Program-made: the position numbers and the translations under genes | Part shown: one piece after another, positions 26,265 through 36,901 of the stretch | How positions within the stretch are numbered: the first letter of the stretch is position 1 | How the letters are laid out: each line of letters starts with the position of its first letter | Assembly: GCA_019918135.1 (NCBI GenBank) | Contig: WBZZ01005583.1 | Span: 186,001-250,000 of the forward strand | Origin: Paulinella micropora | Taxonomy: Eukaryota > Cercozoa > Imbricatea > Euglyphida > Paulinellidae | Direction of reading: 5' to 3' | DNA: 64,000 nucleotides | The notes under the pieces: model-generated | Database searches by the model: none | Told to the model about the DNA's origin: nothing | What the model saw: the letters and a program-made list of their open reading frames with translations, nothing else

Positions 26265-26621
26265 CTAGATCGAGTTTTTAATTTTCGCAAGTGCAGGCGC
26301 CGCCCCGCTCTGTTCTAGACGTTCCAACAGCCTGACATACTTGGCCCTGGCCAGGCCCAGCGCGTCCAGCAGCAGCCCCCAAGCGTTACTGTCAATATAC
26401 CCGCCAAGGTCCAGGGTGCTCTCGCCGTTCAGGCACTGAAACGCCATGTAGGCCTCCCGGATCAAGCAATCGCCCCCTAGCTCCTCGAAGGCTTCCTCCG
26501 CATAAAAGCGCGCCTGCTCTGTGCGGCGGTGGTTTTCCACAAACTGCTGTAGCCGGGCGCAGATGCTGAGGTGCTTCTCCTGCAGCAGGGCCGCGTACCT
26601 CTCGCCAAGCGAATTGGTCAT
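26265..26621 (-). CDS. small helical protein (118 aa), function unknown
   Basis: MTNSLGERYAALLQEKHLS is followed by helices with Arg/Glu pairs, the Cys at GGDCLIREAYMAFQC and the end ALAKIKNSI, TAG. It is well formed and mostly alpha-helical. A CGCTGGCAG acceptor-like site is 5 bases before the ATG. The 5' side abuts a rearranged copy of the membrane-protein family (26662-27389), so the gene could be a chimera edge. Confidence 0.6.
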   Translation of the reverse strand: MTNSLGERYAALLQEKHLSICARLQQFVENHRRTEQARFYAEEAFEELGGDCLIREAYMAFQCLNGESTLDLGGYIDSNAWGLLLDALGLARAKYVRLLERLEQSGAAPALAKIKNSI

Positions 26622-26661
26622 TTGATCTGCCAGCGTTTCCCTGCTTAGAGGGTACTTTAGT

Positions 26662-27170
26662 AGGGACGCGCGAGCCAGTCTCTGCCCCGGAGGTGTGGGT
26701 GCAGCCCGTGGGCGCGTACGCGGACCTGCCAGAAGCCCCGTTGCTGTACCCTGCGTACTCGTTCGACCCCTGCCCTACAGGCACGGAGCTGGCCCACGAG
26801 CAGAACAACGAATGGAGACTCTATGACGCGCGGGGGTTCTGCCACGACCATGTCTGGCTGGGCCCTGCCGGGGCCAGGCCGGCGCCCGGCGATCTGACGG
26901 GACCGCCCTCACTGTCAGGCGAGAGATCGCCGCGTGCTTCCCAGCGCCGCCGGCGGGGCTGGGCGGGGCCGAGATAGAGGTATCGCCCGACTTCGACCGC
27001 AGCGACGTGGAGAACCTGGCCGGGCTCATCCAGGGTGCGAAGCTGTTGGACCGCCCCCCCCCCCCCCCCCCACACACACACACCGGAACAGTGGCGCGAG
27101 GCCCTGGAGCTGGGGCTAGAGGTGGTGGAGGGCTGGACGACGGCCGAGGCCACCGCCTGGTGGGGATGGT
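26662..27170 (+). pseudogene. inverted fragment of the multi-membrane-protein family
   Basis: On the plus strand it encodes the ectodomain piece VWVQPVGAYADLPEAPLLY, CPTGTELAHEQNNEWR and HVWLGPAGARPAPGDL. It then jumps to AACFPAPPAGLGGAE and SPDFDRSDVENLAGLI, skipping the second membrane segment found in the whole gene at 36902-38524. A C13 run and a CACACACA repeat disrupt it. It lacks start and end. It is in opposite orientation to the neighbouring N-terminal piece, so an inversion or separate copying event is needed. Confidence 0.7.
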
Positions 27171-27174
27171 CGGG

Positions 27175-27389
27175 AAGTTTCTGGCTGACGTTGTCTTACA
27201 ACAAGCCAGGCTGTCCGGTGGCCACAGCTCCACTGTCACCTGTGTCACGTTGGCGTACACCGAAACATCAGTCGCGTCCAATGAGAGCCCACGCAGGCGT
27301 GAGATATAGTAGCAGTTGAGCAACACGGCAAGGCACAGAAAGGACACAAGGCAAGGGAGGGACGGCGGGCAGCCCTCCATAGACCCCAT
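27175..27389 (-). pseudogene. N-terminal fragment of the multi-membrane-protein family
   Basis: MGSMEGCPPSLPCLVSFLCL opens the same signal-anchor and VSVYANVTQVTVELWPPDS ectodomain start as the whole gene at 36902-38524, at high identity. It stops at the junction with the oppositely oriented piece at about 27170. Confidence 0.7.
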
Positions 27390-27644
27390 GCCGCGGGTGA
27401 GGGGCGGGGGGCACGCTAAGATTGTAAAAGAAATAATAAAGAAATCCTTGACAGAGTTTTTATCTTGGCACTGAGAACTAAGAGAGGGAGAAGGAAGAGG
27501 GGCAGGAGAAGAAAGGAGGAGGGCAGGGACGCGAGAAAAATGGGACGTATTTCCCCGCGGGGCTGACTTGCCGGTTTACATTTGATAAAAAAAAATGCAT
27601 AAATATCTATTTTAAATATAAAAAAAGATTGAGCAACTGCTAGA

Positions 27645-27718
27645 AGCACCCTACGGGGGTCGAACCCGTGACCAACTGTTTAAAAGACAATCACTCTGCC
27701 AAACTGAGTTAAGGGCGC
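27645..27718 (-). tRNA. tRNA-Lys (anticodon UUU)
   Basis: All arms fold: acceptor GCGCCCT/AGGGTGC (one G-U pair), D arm ACTC...GAGT, anticodon stem ATTGT/ACAGT with loop CTTTTAA giving UUU, and T arm ACGGG-TTCGACC-CCCGT. There is no intron and no encoded CCA. The base after the acceptor (position 73) would be U, unusual for lysine tRNAs. A and B box-like stretches are intact, so it may be active. Confidence 0.85.
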
Positions 27719-27756
27719 CGTTTTATGCTCGGAAATCAGTGTACCAATGTTTTCCT

Positions 27757-28332
27757 CTAACGCGCCCTTTTCCCCCAAAAATTCAGCATCCTGCCACCGA
27801 CAGAATCCGGTAGCCTCTCCTCCCCTGGCCAAACGGAGGCAGCAGTCGTCGAGGCTCCAGTCGGATCACTAGCCGACGAAGTGGCTACCACATCGCCGGG
27901 CGCCGGCCTGGCCCCGACCGGACCCAGCCAGACATGGGCGGGGCAGAGCACCCGCCAGTCATATGCTTTCCATTCGTTGTTTTGCTCGTGGGCTGCACAC
28001 ACACCTCAACAGCAGAGACTGACTCTCGCGTCCCTACTAAAGTTCCCTCTACACAGGGCAACGGCGCATAAAAAGACCAATTTGCTTGTAATAGCCGCCG
28101 GAAGGGGGGCATAGGGTGGTAGTTGTGAGTTTCGTCGTACAACAGACCAGGCTGTCCGGTGGCCAGAGGTCCACTGTCATCTGTGTCACGTTGGCGTACA
28201 CCGAAACATCAGTCGCGTCCAGTGAGAGCCCACGCAGGCGTGAGATATAGTAGCCGTTGAGCAACACGGCAATGCACAGAAAGGACACAAGGCAAGGGAG
28301 GAACGGCGGGCAGCCCCTCATAGACCCCATGC
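27757..28332 (-). pseudogene. broken member of the multi-membrane-protein family
   Basis: It starts like the family (MGSMRGCPPFLPCLVSFLC at the ATG near 28332, then the VSVYANVTQMTVDLWPPDS part). It continues in changing frames through PPFRRLLQANWSFYAP and AHEQNNEWKAYDWRVLCPAH, with a large internal deletion that joins the ectodomain to a C-terminal remnant (GASTTAASVWPG). At least two frame changes are visible against the whole gene. The upstream region has the same CTTTTTCCAG acceptor-like site as the whole gene. Confidence 0.72.
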
Positions 28333-28621
28333 CTCTAGCTCTTCCTCTCCGGGGCACGATGGGTTGTATGAAAGAGGAGGCTGCCTGCTGGAAAAAGATA
28401 CGTGTTGGGGGGGGGGCGCCCCCCCTTTTTTTCTTCCTTTTCTCCACCTGAGCCCCCTGAGCCCGGGGGCTCAAAGAACAGGGGAAGGGGGCGGGAAGGG
28501 CGCAGAGGTTGCAAAGAAAAACAAATACACAAGACGCTTCAGATTGTGACAGACTCTGATCGGGAGGCAGGATAAAAAAAGCAGTTTAACATTAGTCGCA
28601 ATACTCTGGCTTATTTTCAGC

Positions 28622-31030
28622 ATGAGCTACTCACCAGCCTTGGCTCAGGCTGCGGAATCACTAGCCAAGCAAACACTCGGTACTAGCACTACCAGAGGTG
28701 CGGAGGCAATGTATCGCCGAGGGCTTCTTTATCTGAAGAAACCACGCTCTGGCAGACGCGCCATTCGCTGGCTCAAGAAAGCAGCGCGACAAGACTACCC
28801 CAAAGCGCTGTACGAGCTTGCAAATCTGTGCAGTTACCAGAAAAAGGAGCGAGCCTGGGAGTTGTATGCGAGGGCCGCCGAGCTTGGACTCCAGCGTGCC
28901 AGAGACGCCTTGCTGCGCTGCACAGACGACGAAGGTTATCACGACTGGGCCAAAGCACACCGCTGGCGCAAGAAGCTTGCCTGTCTGGGGGCGGCATCTG
29001 CTGAGTGCTGGTTCCGGTTGGGCATGGTTTATGCGTATGGTCTGCCCCCGCGCAGCAGGCGCAATCTGCACGCGGCCAAAATATGCTTTGAAAGCGCGGC
29101 GGCCAGGGCGCACACCTTTGCGATGCTCGAGCTGGCCAAGTGTTACCAGCACGGGCATGGCATGGCAGAGGACCCGGTCGGGGCCTTAGCTTGGTACAAG
29201 AAAGCCTCCAAAGGTAAGCAGGGGCTGGCGTATGCCTGCTTTGCAGTTTCCGAATGCTACCGGTACGGGGTCGGGGTTCAGGAGGATGAAGCGGCCGCCG
29301 ACAAGTGGCGCCTCCGCGCGCTGGCCAGGGCAAAGAATTACAAGCATTATACAATTCCCTGCCTATGGCAGGCGGCCGAGATCGATTGCGCACTATCGTA
29401 CCAGCTAGGTGTAAGTTTCTGCTATGGCTTGGACGTCGCTCGCGATCACCTGTTCGGCCTCTACTGGTATCGGTTGGCGGCGGCGTGCTTGGGGGGGGCG
29501 GAGTACGGGTGGTCCGAAAGTGGCTGGCATGTGCGTGCGTGGGGACGTGCCAAGAAGAGCTGGAGTCTGCGTGCAAAACAAGCTCTGCAAGAGTGCTACC
29601 AGTCCGGCTTGAATAGTCTAGCGCGCAATCCGACAGAGGCAGCCGAGTGGGGCATCGAGGCGGTGGAATCAGGGAGTTGGCGGGCTGTTGCCGGCTTGCT
29701 GCAGCTAGCGCAGGAGGGAGTGCAGGAAGCACAGGTCTTTCTAGCGCGGCTTTACAAGGGCAAGTGCTGGCGGAAGGATATAGCTAAGATAGATCACGAG
29801 CAGGCGGCGTACTGGCTCTCTCGAGCGGCGGAGATTGGAAGCGAATTTGCGCGGCGGGAGCTAACTTGTATATGGGCGGTGGACGACCAGGAGGCCGCCT
29901 TTAGAGGGTATGCCCGAGCGGCCGCGGAAGGGCTGGGCCACGCGCGGTTTAGGCTGGGCCTTGCCTACGAACATGGGGCAGGGGTTGCCAAGTGCACTAA
30001 CAAAGCTTTTGAATGCTATTCCCAGGCCGCAGCGCAGGGGCACGCACGAGCGCAATTCAAGCTAGGTCTTTGGTACCTCGAGGGCCAGCTAGTGCAAAAG
30101 GACGAGGCCCGAGCGGTTGCATGGTACCGCAAAGCAGCAGAGCAAGGCGACATGTATGCGCAAAACAGCCTCGGAGTTTGTTACGCATATGGACAAGGAG
30201 TCGACCAAGACGAGGCCCAAGCGGTCGAATGGTTCCGTCGAGCCGCGGAGCAGGGCTACGCGGTGGCGCAGTACAACCTGGGGCGTTGTTACGCAAGCGG
30301 GGAAGGAATCCATAAGGACGAGCGTGAGGCTGCCTACTGGTACCGCGGAGCGAGGCGACGCGATAGCGCAAAACAACCTAGGCGTTTGTTACATGGAAGG
30401 GCAAGGAGTCGAGCAGGACAAGGCCCAAGCGATCGAATGGTATCGCCGAGCCGCGGAGCAGGGCTACGCGGTGGCGCAGTCTAACCTGGGTGCCTGTTAC
30501 ATGAAAGGAGAAGGAGTCGACCAAGACAATGCCCAAGCGGTCGAATGGTACCGCCTGCGGAGCAAGGCAATGCGACGGCACAGTCTAACCTGGGTGCCTG
30601 CTACATGAAAGGGAAGGGAGTCGACAGGGACGAGGCTCGCGCGATCGAGTGTTACCGCCGAGCCGCGGAGCAAGGCCATGCGGTCGCGCAAAACGAATTG
30701 GGAATCTGTTATATGACAGGACAAGGAGTCGGCCAAGACGAGGCACAAGCGGCCTACTGGTACAGCCGAGCCGCGGAGCAGGGCTGTGCGGCGGCACAGT
30801 CAAACCTGGGTCGGTGTTATTTGCAGGGCAGGGGAGTCGACAGGGACGAAGCTTGCGCGGTCAAATGGTACCGCCAGGCCGCGGAGCAAGGGTGTGCCGG
30901 CGCGCAGCAAGAACTAGAAAATTGTTACTTCGACGGACTAGGTGTTGACAAGAACGAAACCGAAGCGGTCGAATAGTTCCGCAGGGCCGCGGAGCAGGGC
31001 TGCGCAGCAAGGAGACTCAGTGGCGCAACG
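28622..31030 (+). pseudogene. Sel1-repeat protein gene with frame breaks
   Basis: The open frame 28622-30484 encodes 620 residues with many Sel1-like repeats of about 36 residues (pattern A-LG-Y-GxGV-D-A-WY-KAAEQG). Repeat-rich sequence continues to about 31030 in two other frames. Against the repeat pattern, short deletions occur near 30345 and 30555, and an in-frame TAG lies at 30973-30975 where the repeat expects Trp. Sel1 repeats make superhelical scaffolds for protein complexes or secretion. The ATG follows GCTTATTTTCAG plus one base, an acceptor-like site. The first 1.7 kb are intact, so a shortened product is possible. Confidence 0.8.
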
Positions 31031-31188
31031 CTGGCTTGACTTTCGCTTGCCTCTTCGAGGCACTCAAACACATGAATTGGCAAACCAAGGGGCTTACCCC
31101 CTCCCCTCCCCCCCCCCCCCCCCTGCTTGCCGCTCAGAGTGCTCTTCCGTCTCCTCCTGCATCCCTTTCTAACAAACCCTCTTGCGCG

Positions 31189-31380
31189 CACCCCGCTGGC
31201 AGCGTAGATGGAATGGGTAATGTTCGCGGGCAAGGTGGCGTCGGTCCAAGAGACACCATCAGCCGAGAACATAGCAATCGGAACGGCTGAGTACGGGTCC
31301 GGCCGTAGTACGCCCTGGGCCACAAACACACCAGCGCCAAACGCTACTGCGTTCCAGTCTCCTCGACTCGCCACCCCGCT
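31189..31380 (-). pseudogene. fragment of a GNGxFVAVG-repeat protein
   Basis: About 64 residues: GDWNAVAFGAGVFVAQG and AMFSADGVSWTDATLPANI correspond to repeats of the decayed gene at 59864-60846. It has no start or end of its own. The plus-strand C16 run (31103-31122) lies just 3' of it. Confidence 0.65.
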
Positions 31381-31420
31381 GCCGAGTGAAATAAATAAGC
31401 CGCAAGAGGCTTTGCGTGAA

Positions 31421-32141
31421 CCCCTCAAGAAAACCGGAGGAGAGAGGCCGCTACAACACAAGCTTTCACTTTCCGGTTATCAAGGCTTGTTGTACGGCGC
31501 TGTCTTCCTAGCTTAGGAAGGCGCTCAGCGGCCTCGACGAGCTCGAGTTTCTGTCGCATACAGCTCCTGGCCTCAGACAATGTGCATAAAAGGCATGCCC
31601 CCTGCCCATACGCCGCGCGGGTTACGCGCAGCTCGAGGCGGGCCCGTTTGAGCGCGCACCGTTCGAGAAGAACGGCAAAGTTTAGTTATATGACAAGACG
31701 GACAAGGTTTCGCAGCGTGGATTTACGTACTGGCGTTTTGTTTTGGGCCAGCCGCCGGAAATGAGAGATTCCTATTTCTAAATTTTGCCCAATCGCCCCC
31801 CCCCCCCCCGGCCGGCGTAAAAGGGAAGTAAAATTTTCGCTCGGTGGTTTGTTGGGGTTTTTTAAGTTAAAGATTTTATCTTTGGCAGTTCGTAGCCGGC
31901 CGGCATGATCCATTTTGTTTTAGAAATTACGACAGGGGGGGCTTTGGGGGGACAGCTCTCTATTGCGCTAAATCGCCTCCCTTTCTCGTCACCCCCGTCT
32001 TTGGTTTCAAAAAGTTGCGTATGCAAACACGTTTAATAAGATCTCCACTTTTCATATATTTTTTCTATTGTTTTACGTCTTGCGCACCGTGCTCCAACAC
32101 ACTTTATGGACGCGTAGCTAATACTACACTGGCCCCGGGGG

Positions 32142-32202
<61 letters not shown>

Positions 32203-32415
32203 AAAAAAAAAGCTCTGCGGGAGGCGCGTGTGGGGAAACAGAAGAGACCCTGCTCCAGCCGCCTCAGGGGGTGCGCCCTCAATTTAAATCATAAAAATAT
32301 CTCGTCACCGTTAGTGTGGCAGCCACCTAACGTAGCTTTACACCTGTCTTGCAAAATGCAATCAAGCCTTCCTGCCGCACTGTGCACAGACTTTAGAATC
32401 TACCAGGAAGAACAG
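31421..32415. other. non-coding host stretch with a 60-base poly(A) run
   Basis: I see no supported gene. There is a C15 run at about 31796-31810 and a near-pure adenine run at about 32144-32210 interrupted once by G. Bases 32290-32415 are the non-coding flank of a repeat also found at about 61290-61417. Confidence 0.6.
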
Positions 32416-32761
32416 CTACTCGTTGCTCATGGGGTACAGCTTGTAGTCAAAGTACACCGCGGCTTGTACCTCGAGGGGTATTGACCAGCTAAAGGTGCTC
32501 TTGTACTGCACGGCAACGTACGTACGACCAAAGTCTGTTAGCCAACTCTGCCTATAATGAAAGCTCTGCCCGACTCATGATGAATCCGCTGAAACCTCCC
32601 TCGCCTTTGCAAGTTGGCTTTGTACTCTTATAGAGCTTAAGGACAGGAACCTAATCGTTGCTTCTAGTGGTTTCCTTTACGGTGAGTTAGCGCCCTGCGC
32701 CAAACTGTGCAATAAACTCTTTAGCCAGCAGCTCATGGACCCCGTCGACCTCCTTGAGCAT
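32416..32761 (-). pseudogene. gene fragment ending EVQAAVYFDYKLYPMSNE
   Basis: It reads LKEVDGVHELLAKEFIAQFG, then (after TAA, and later TAG) VPVLKLYKSTKPTCKGEGG, and in another frame FGRTYVAVQYKSTFSWSIPL before the shared C-terminus. The second copy (61418-61660) shares most of this; where this copy has TAG the other has CAA. Two stops and at least one frame change are visible, so it is a remnant. Family unknown; the FDYKLYP end is strikingly conserved between copies. Confidence 0.55.
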
Positions 32762-32779
32762 AGACACAGTGTGCCAGAC

Positions 32780-33420
32780 CCCAAGATTTCTAGTCTAAAA
32801 ACAAAATCACTACCGAGCGCTTGCTTAGCTAGTGTTGCACGACCAATTGAAATTCCGTCTTGGTTCATTGAAGAAATAGTTTTTTTAATACTTTCTCGCC
32901 GAGCTTTTCCTTTTTTTCTTGCCCCCTCTGCTCGGGAACTACAAAGGAGTCATGCCCTGCCAGAATGTGTCGGGGCTTACGCGTGCACTGACAGGGTCCT
33001 TCACGCTCCAAGCTCAATCCGCCCCCGGCTACAGCAGCTTTTCTTTGAGTTCTGAGATCATAAATGAAATTTTATTTTTTTTGGCGGAAAGAATTCGAAG
33101 AGTTTTTTTTCAATACTTTCTCTCCACGCTTTTCTCTTCTTTTGTCCCCCAGCGAGCTGGAGCGACTTACGCGTAAACCATTACGCTCCTCATCGTCAGA
33201 ACCCGAGCTTTCAATAAAAAACTTTTTTAACTTTGTAACCAATCAACCGACTGCTACGTAGTACCTCCCGGAGAGTCAAAGCCTCACCGCCTACACATTG
33301 TTTGATCCTTTTTCTTTGCTTCATTTTGCCCCTTTGTGTTCTGTGTAGCGCCTCACCGCAGTCCAAGGTAGACTGCGCCACAGTTCTCCATTCTCCCGGA
33401 ATTCATTTGCTGTGTAGGGA
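32780..33420. repeat. mosaic of dispersed host repeats
   Basis: Bases 32780-32890 (ATTTCTAGTCTAAAAACAAA ... TTGAAATTCC) recur at about 35408-35500. Bases 33085-33215 (TTTCAATACTTTCTC ... CGCTCCTCATCGTCAGAAC) recur at 54285-54390. Bases 33205-33420 (GAGCTTTCAATAAAAA ... GGAATTCATTTGCTGTGTAGG) recur at 24870-25030, with the end part at 49289 and 52670. No supported gene. Confidence 0.65.
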
Positions 33421-33659
33421 AACAAGGGGGGAAGCGGGGGGGCTTTTTTGGCTGCACCTGCCGGACCTAAGAATATATTGGAATTGAACTTCTTGTCAAG
33501 GTCTAGCCTCGGAAACGTTGTTTCATGCTAACCCCAAACTTCTCCTCACCCGCCTTTCCCAATTCTCCTCTTCCCCTTCCCTTCCCCTCTCCCCCTCCCC
33601 ACTGTCCTGTGAAAAAAGGGGAGGGGGGGGGGGAGAAAGGGAGGGAGAGCAAAATGGGA

Positions 33660-34540
33660 CGTGTTACTCCACGGGAACTGACCGAGGGGCAATTTAGAGC
33701 CTCGCACGCCTAGTAGCGTGAGAGCGCAGCAGAGCACAGGCTCGGCGGGCCTAGCACGGCTCGGACGGCCCCAAGCTGCGCCCCAGCGCTGTGTCGCACT
33801 CTCACACTCCTAGGGATCTAAGGCTCTAATTTCACTTTTTCCCCCGAGGGGTTTTCCGTGGGACCGTTCCCTTACCCCCTTCTCCCCCCGCCCCCTCCCC
33901 CTTTTTCACAGGACAGTAGGGAGGAGGGAAGAGAAGGAGGCGGGGGGAGAGAACGGGAGGGAGAAAAATGGGACGTGTTCCCCCCCGGGAACTCCCCGAG
34001 AGGCAATTTAGAGCCTTAGGTCCTTAGTAGCGTGAGAGCGCAGCTTTGGGCGGCAGAGCACAGGCTCGGTGGGGCCTAGCACAGGCTCGGTGGACCTGGC
34101 ACGGCTCGGGCAGCCCCAAGCTACGCCCCAGCGCTGCGTCGCACTCTCACACTCCTAGGGATCTAAGGCTCTAATTTCACTTTTTTCCCCCGAGGGGTTC
34201 TCCGTGGGACCGTTCCCTTCCCCTCCCCCCTTCTCTCCCCCGCCCCCTCCCCCTTTTTCACAGGACAATGGGGAGGAGGGAAGAGAAGGGGGCGGGGGAG
34301 AGAACGGGGGGGAGAACGGGGGGGGGGGGGGGGGGAGAACAATGGGATGTGTCCCCCCGGGAACTCCCCGAGGGGCAATTTAGAGCCGTAGGTCCTTAGT
34401 AGCGCGAGACCGCAGCTTTGGGCGGCAGAGCACAGGCTCGGTGGGGCCTAGCACAGGCTCGGTGGGCCTAGCACGGCTCGGGCAGCCCCAAGCTGCGCCC
34501 CAGCGCTGTGTCGCACTCTCAATTTTACTAAAAATCTAGG
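33660..34540 (+). repeat. three tandem GC-rich repeat units (about 314 and 372 bp apart)
   Basis: The word GCAATTTAGAGCC starts at about 33689, 34003 and 34375. Each unit continues through an AGCGTGAGAGCGCAGC, CACAGGCTCGG and CAGCGCTG(C/T)GTCGCACTCTCA series. Between units, a CTAATTTCAC...CCCCGAGGGG arm and its reverse complement surround a G/C-run, so each spacer can fold back. A single diverged unit lies at 52508-52655. Confidence 0.8.
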
Positions 34541-34559
34541 GCTTTAATTTCCCGGTCTA

Positions 34560-35200
34560 AATGTATCCTCGCCCCCCTTTGTTTTTCTTTCCACCTAAAC
34601 CCTTTGTCATTGCTGTAGGGGGGCAGGGCCTGAGCGCCGGTTGTAAAATCTAGCACGGATTGGATTGAAATTTTGCCATCAATCGACCAAGGCCAAGGAA
34701 GCTTTCAAAACTAGCGATGATATCAAGGTGTCGGATTGCGTAGAACCCCCTATTTTTTCCATGAAGATGCGGAAATCATTGAGGACCTTTTTTCTACTGG
34801 TTTTTTCGGACTGCAAAGAAAAACAAATACACTAAGCCCCTCCGCTCCTCCCCATCCTTCACCCCGTCCATCTCAATCTCTAGTTTTCAGTGCCAAGTGT
34901 ACGACTTTGTCGAGATTTAATTCAGCGTACTTTACACTTTCTTGACGCGCCCTGCCCCTTCCCTCTCCCTTTCGTAGTCCTCAGCGCCAAGATCAAAACT
35001 TTGTCAGAGATCTTTTTATTAAATTCTTTGGTACACCGGCGAAGCGCGCCCTTGCCCCTCCAAATGAACGGGCCGCTCCCACCTCCTTCCGCGGGGCTCG
35101 CGGAAAATAAAATGTTTTCCCGCGGAAAAAGCAGCGCACCAAAAATTTTGGTTGCGCAAATGACAAGTTATTCATACCATCCCCCTCCTGCGCCGGGCTG
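34560..35200. other. host stretch with two reverse copies of the R2 repeat
   Basis: Two minus-oriented copies of the R2 end repeat (AGTGCCAAGTGTACGACTTTGTCGAG near 34888-34915, and a shorter one near 34980-35015). Otherwise low-complexity C/T-rich DNA; no gene supported. Confidence 0.55.
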
Positions 35201-35206
35201 ATCAAG

Positions 35207-35300
35207 ATGAAAAAAGACCGTGCCTGTTCGCACGGATTGGTTTTAGAAAAGGAAATAGGCCGGAAAATCCTGGCCTCCTTATGCGTTGAACTTCAAGAGG
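35207..35300 (+). pseudogene. short conserved N-terminal coding piece (MKKDRAC...)
   Basis: It encodes MKKDRACSHGLVLEKEIGRK and ILASLCVELQ. A second copy at 54187-54280 encodes MKKDSACLHCLVLEKGIGRE and ILACLCVELQ. The two diverge right after this. Protein-level conservation, Cys residues and a shared ATG suggest a gene start or exon; no full gene is present here. Confidence 0.45.
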
Positions 35301-36077
35301 GGGTGACCTCGCGCTGGCACGAGACTACCACGGCTCGACCTTGGAGGCGCTGCTTAGCTCAATCCGGCCTGGCAGCGTCTGGCGGATGCCGTATGTTAGG
35401 CCCCAAGATTTAAGCCTAAAAACAAAAATCACTACCGCGCGCTTGTTTAAGCTAGTGTTGCACGACCAATTGAAATTCCTGCTTGGTTCATTAAAGAAAA
35501 AGCTTTTTTTTCAATACTTTCTCGCCTGAATTAAAACTCGACAAAGTCTTACGCTTGACATTGAGAACTAGAAGAGGGAGAAGGACGGAGGAGGGGAGCG
35601 GGAGAGAGGGAAGATACAGGGAGGGGAGGGGCACAAGAAAGCCAAGGAAGTACCCAAAAACATGTAAATTCAAAATTCTCGACAAGGGATAAGGAAGAGG
35701 GGAGGGGGGGGGGCGCCCGGCATTTGGGGGCTTAGTTGAGGCGTTTCATGCATTTTTTTGGTAGCTTCTGCGCTCTTTCCCTCCTCCCTTGCCCTTCCCC
35801 TGTTTTTTGAGCCCCCCGGGCTCAAGGGGCTCAGGGGGAAGGAAGAAGAAAAAAAAGGGGGGGGGAGCGCCCCCCCCCCCCCCATCGGTCCTGTCTAGAC
35901 TACAAACTCAGTCTAAGTCATACGACGAGTGACTTCTCCAATGAGGCGGCGCACTCACCTTTCGTGGCAGCCCCTCCCTCCCGCCCTTCGCTCGGCTAGG
36001 TTGGGCTGCCACGAAATTGTCTCGGTAGCAAACAAAAAATCATTCTCGTACATATATAACCTTTATCTTATGCGCGG
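35301..36077. other. repeat-rich non-coding stretch
   Basis: It contains the 32780-type repeat (35408-35500), an R2 copy (35530-35580) and a G/C-run hairpin-like cluster at about 35700-35880 where GGGGGGGGGG and CCCCCCCCCCC runs face each other around a GAGCCCC/GGGGCTC inverted pair. No supported gene. Confidence 0.55.
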
Positions 36078-36451
36078 CGGATGAGCAGTGGTCAATGTAC
36101 CAGGTGGACGAGGGCCTCACGAGTCCGACAGCGTCATGTCGGAGCCATGGCTCGGCCACCGTGCGCAAGGTCAGAAAAATATGAAAAATATGAAATCAGG
36201 AAAAAAGATTTTTTTTGCCCGACAACCAAAGAAACAGACGGGCAAGGGGAGGTGGTAGAGACCACTCTCTTTTTGAGCATTTTGTACCCCCCTCGTCAAA
36301 CTCTAACCCCCTTTTTTTTCCTCTTATCTTTCCCCTTCCTCGATTAGCAGAGGGAAAGGGAAGAGGTAGGGGAGCGAAAGAAAGTTTTCTTTTCCGGCAG
36401 AAGAGTCTTGGCATTTACTATAAAAACAGTCGTCTTTTCTTCGGAGGGTGT

Positions 36452-36644
36452 CATGGACTGCAAGACTTGCGGAAAGCCAAAAAAACAAAAGGAGCCAGAT
36501 ATAATATTGGAGTGGGACAATAGCCGTCGGTACGCAGCCTCCAACAGATCCAGCTGCCCGCTCCGCTCACTGGCAAATCGAACGACCAAAGGGAGTCTTG
36601 TTCTTCCAGATATTAGTCAGTCAACCAAAGCCAGAAGCATCTGA
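36452..36644 (+). CDS. possible small zinc-binding protein (64 aa)
   Basis: From the ATG at 36452 it reads MDCKTCGKPKKQKEPDIILE with a CxxC pair, then WDNSRRYAASNRSSCPLRS, ending at a TGA. Only one Cys pair plus a single Cys is present and there is no second copy, so this could be chance. The region upstream is an R1 repeat. Confidence 0.3.
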
Positions 36645-36662
36645 TTGAGCAAAATGTTTTTT

Positions 36663-36766
36663 AATGCGGGACAACAAGACAATATAGCTACTTTCTTTGG
36701 CAGGCCCCACCGTGAGGTTAGATGTTGATGCTAGCTTTAAGCTCTGCTGTCTTGTTGTCCCGCATT
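36663..36766. repeat. 19-bp inverted repeat with 66-bp spacer
   Basis: AATGCGGGACAACAAGACA at 36663-36681 is matched perfectly by its reverse complement at 36748-36766. It may be a small foldback element or a transcript end next to the 3' side of the membrane-protein gene. Confidence 0.8.
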
Positions 36767-36901
36767 CAATCAAAAAAGACGGCTGCAAAAGCCGCCAATC
36801 GAATACAAATTTACTTGTCACGCCAGACCAGTCCTCATACGAATTTCTCAGGATTCCAGAAATACTGGCTCTTTTCATTTTTTTGCGCTACCATGGTGCT
36901 G

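Noticed and set aside
33660-34540. CRISPR-like array
   Set aside because: Units are over 300 bp, unevenly spaced and without short repeats and spacers; the setting is eukaryotic.
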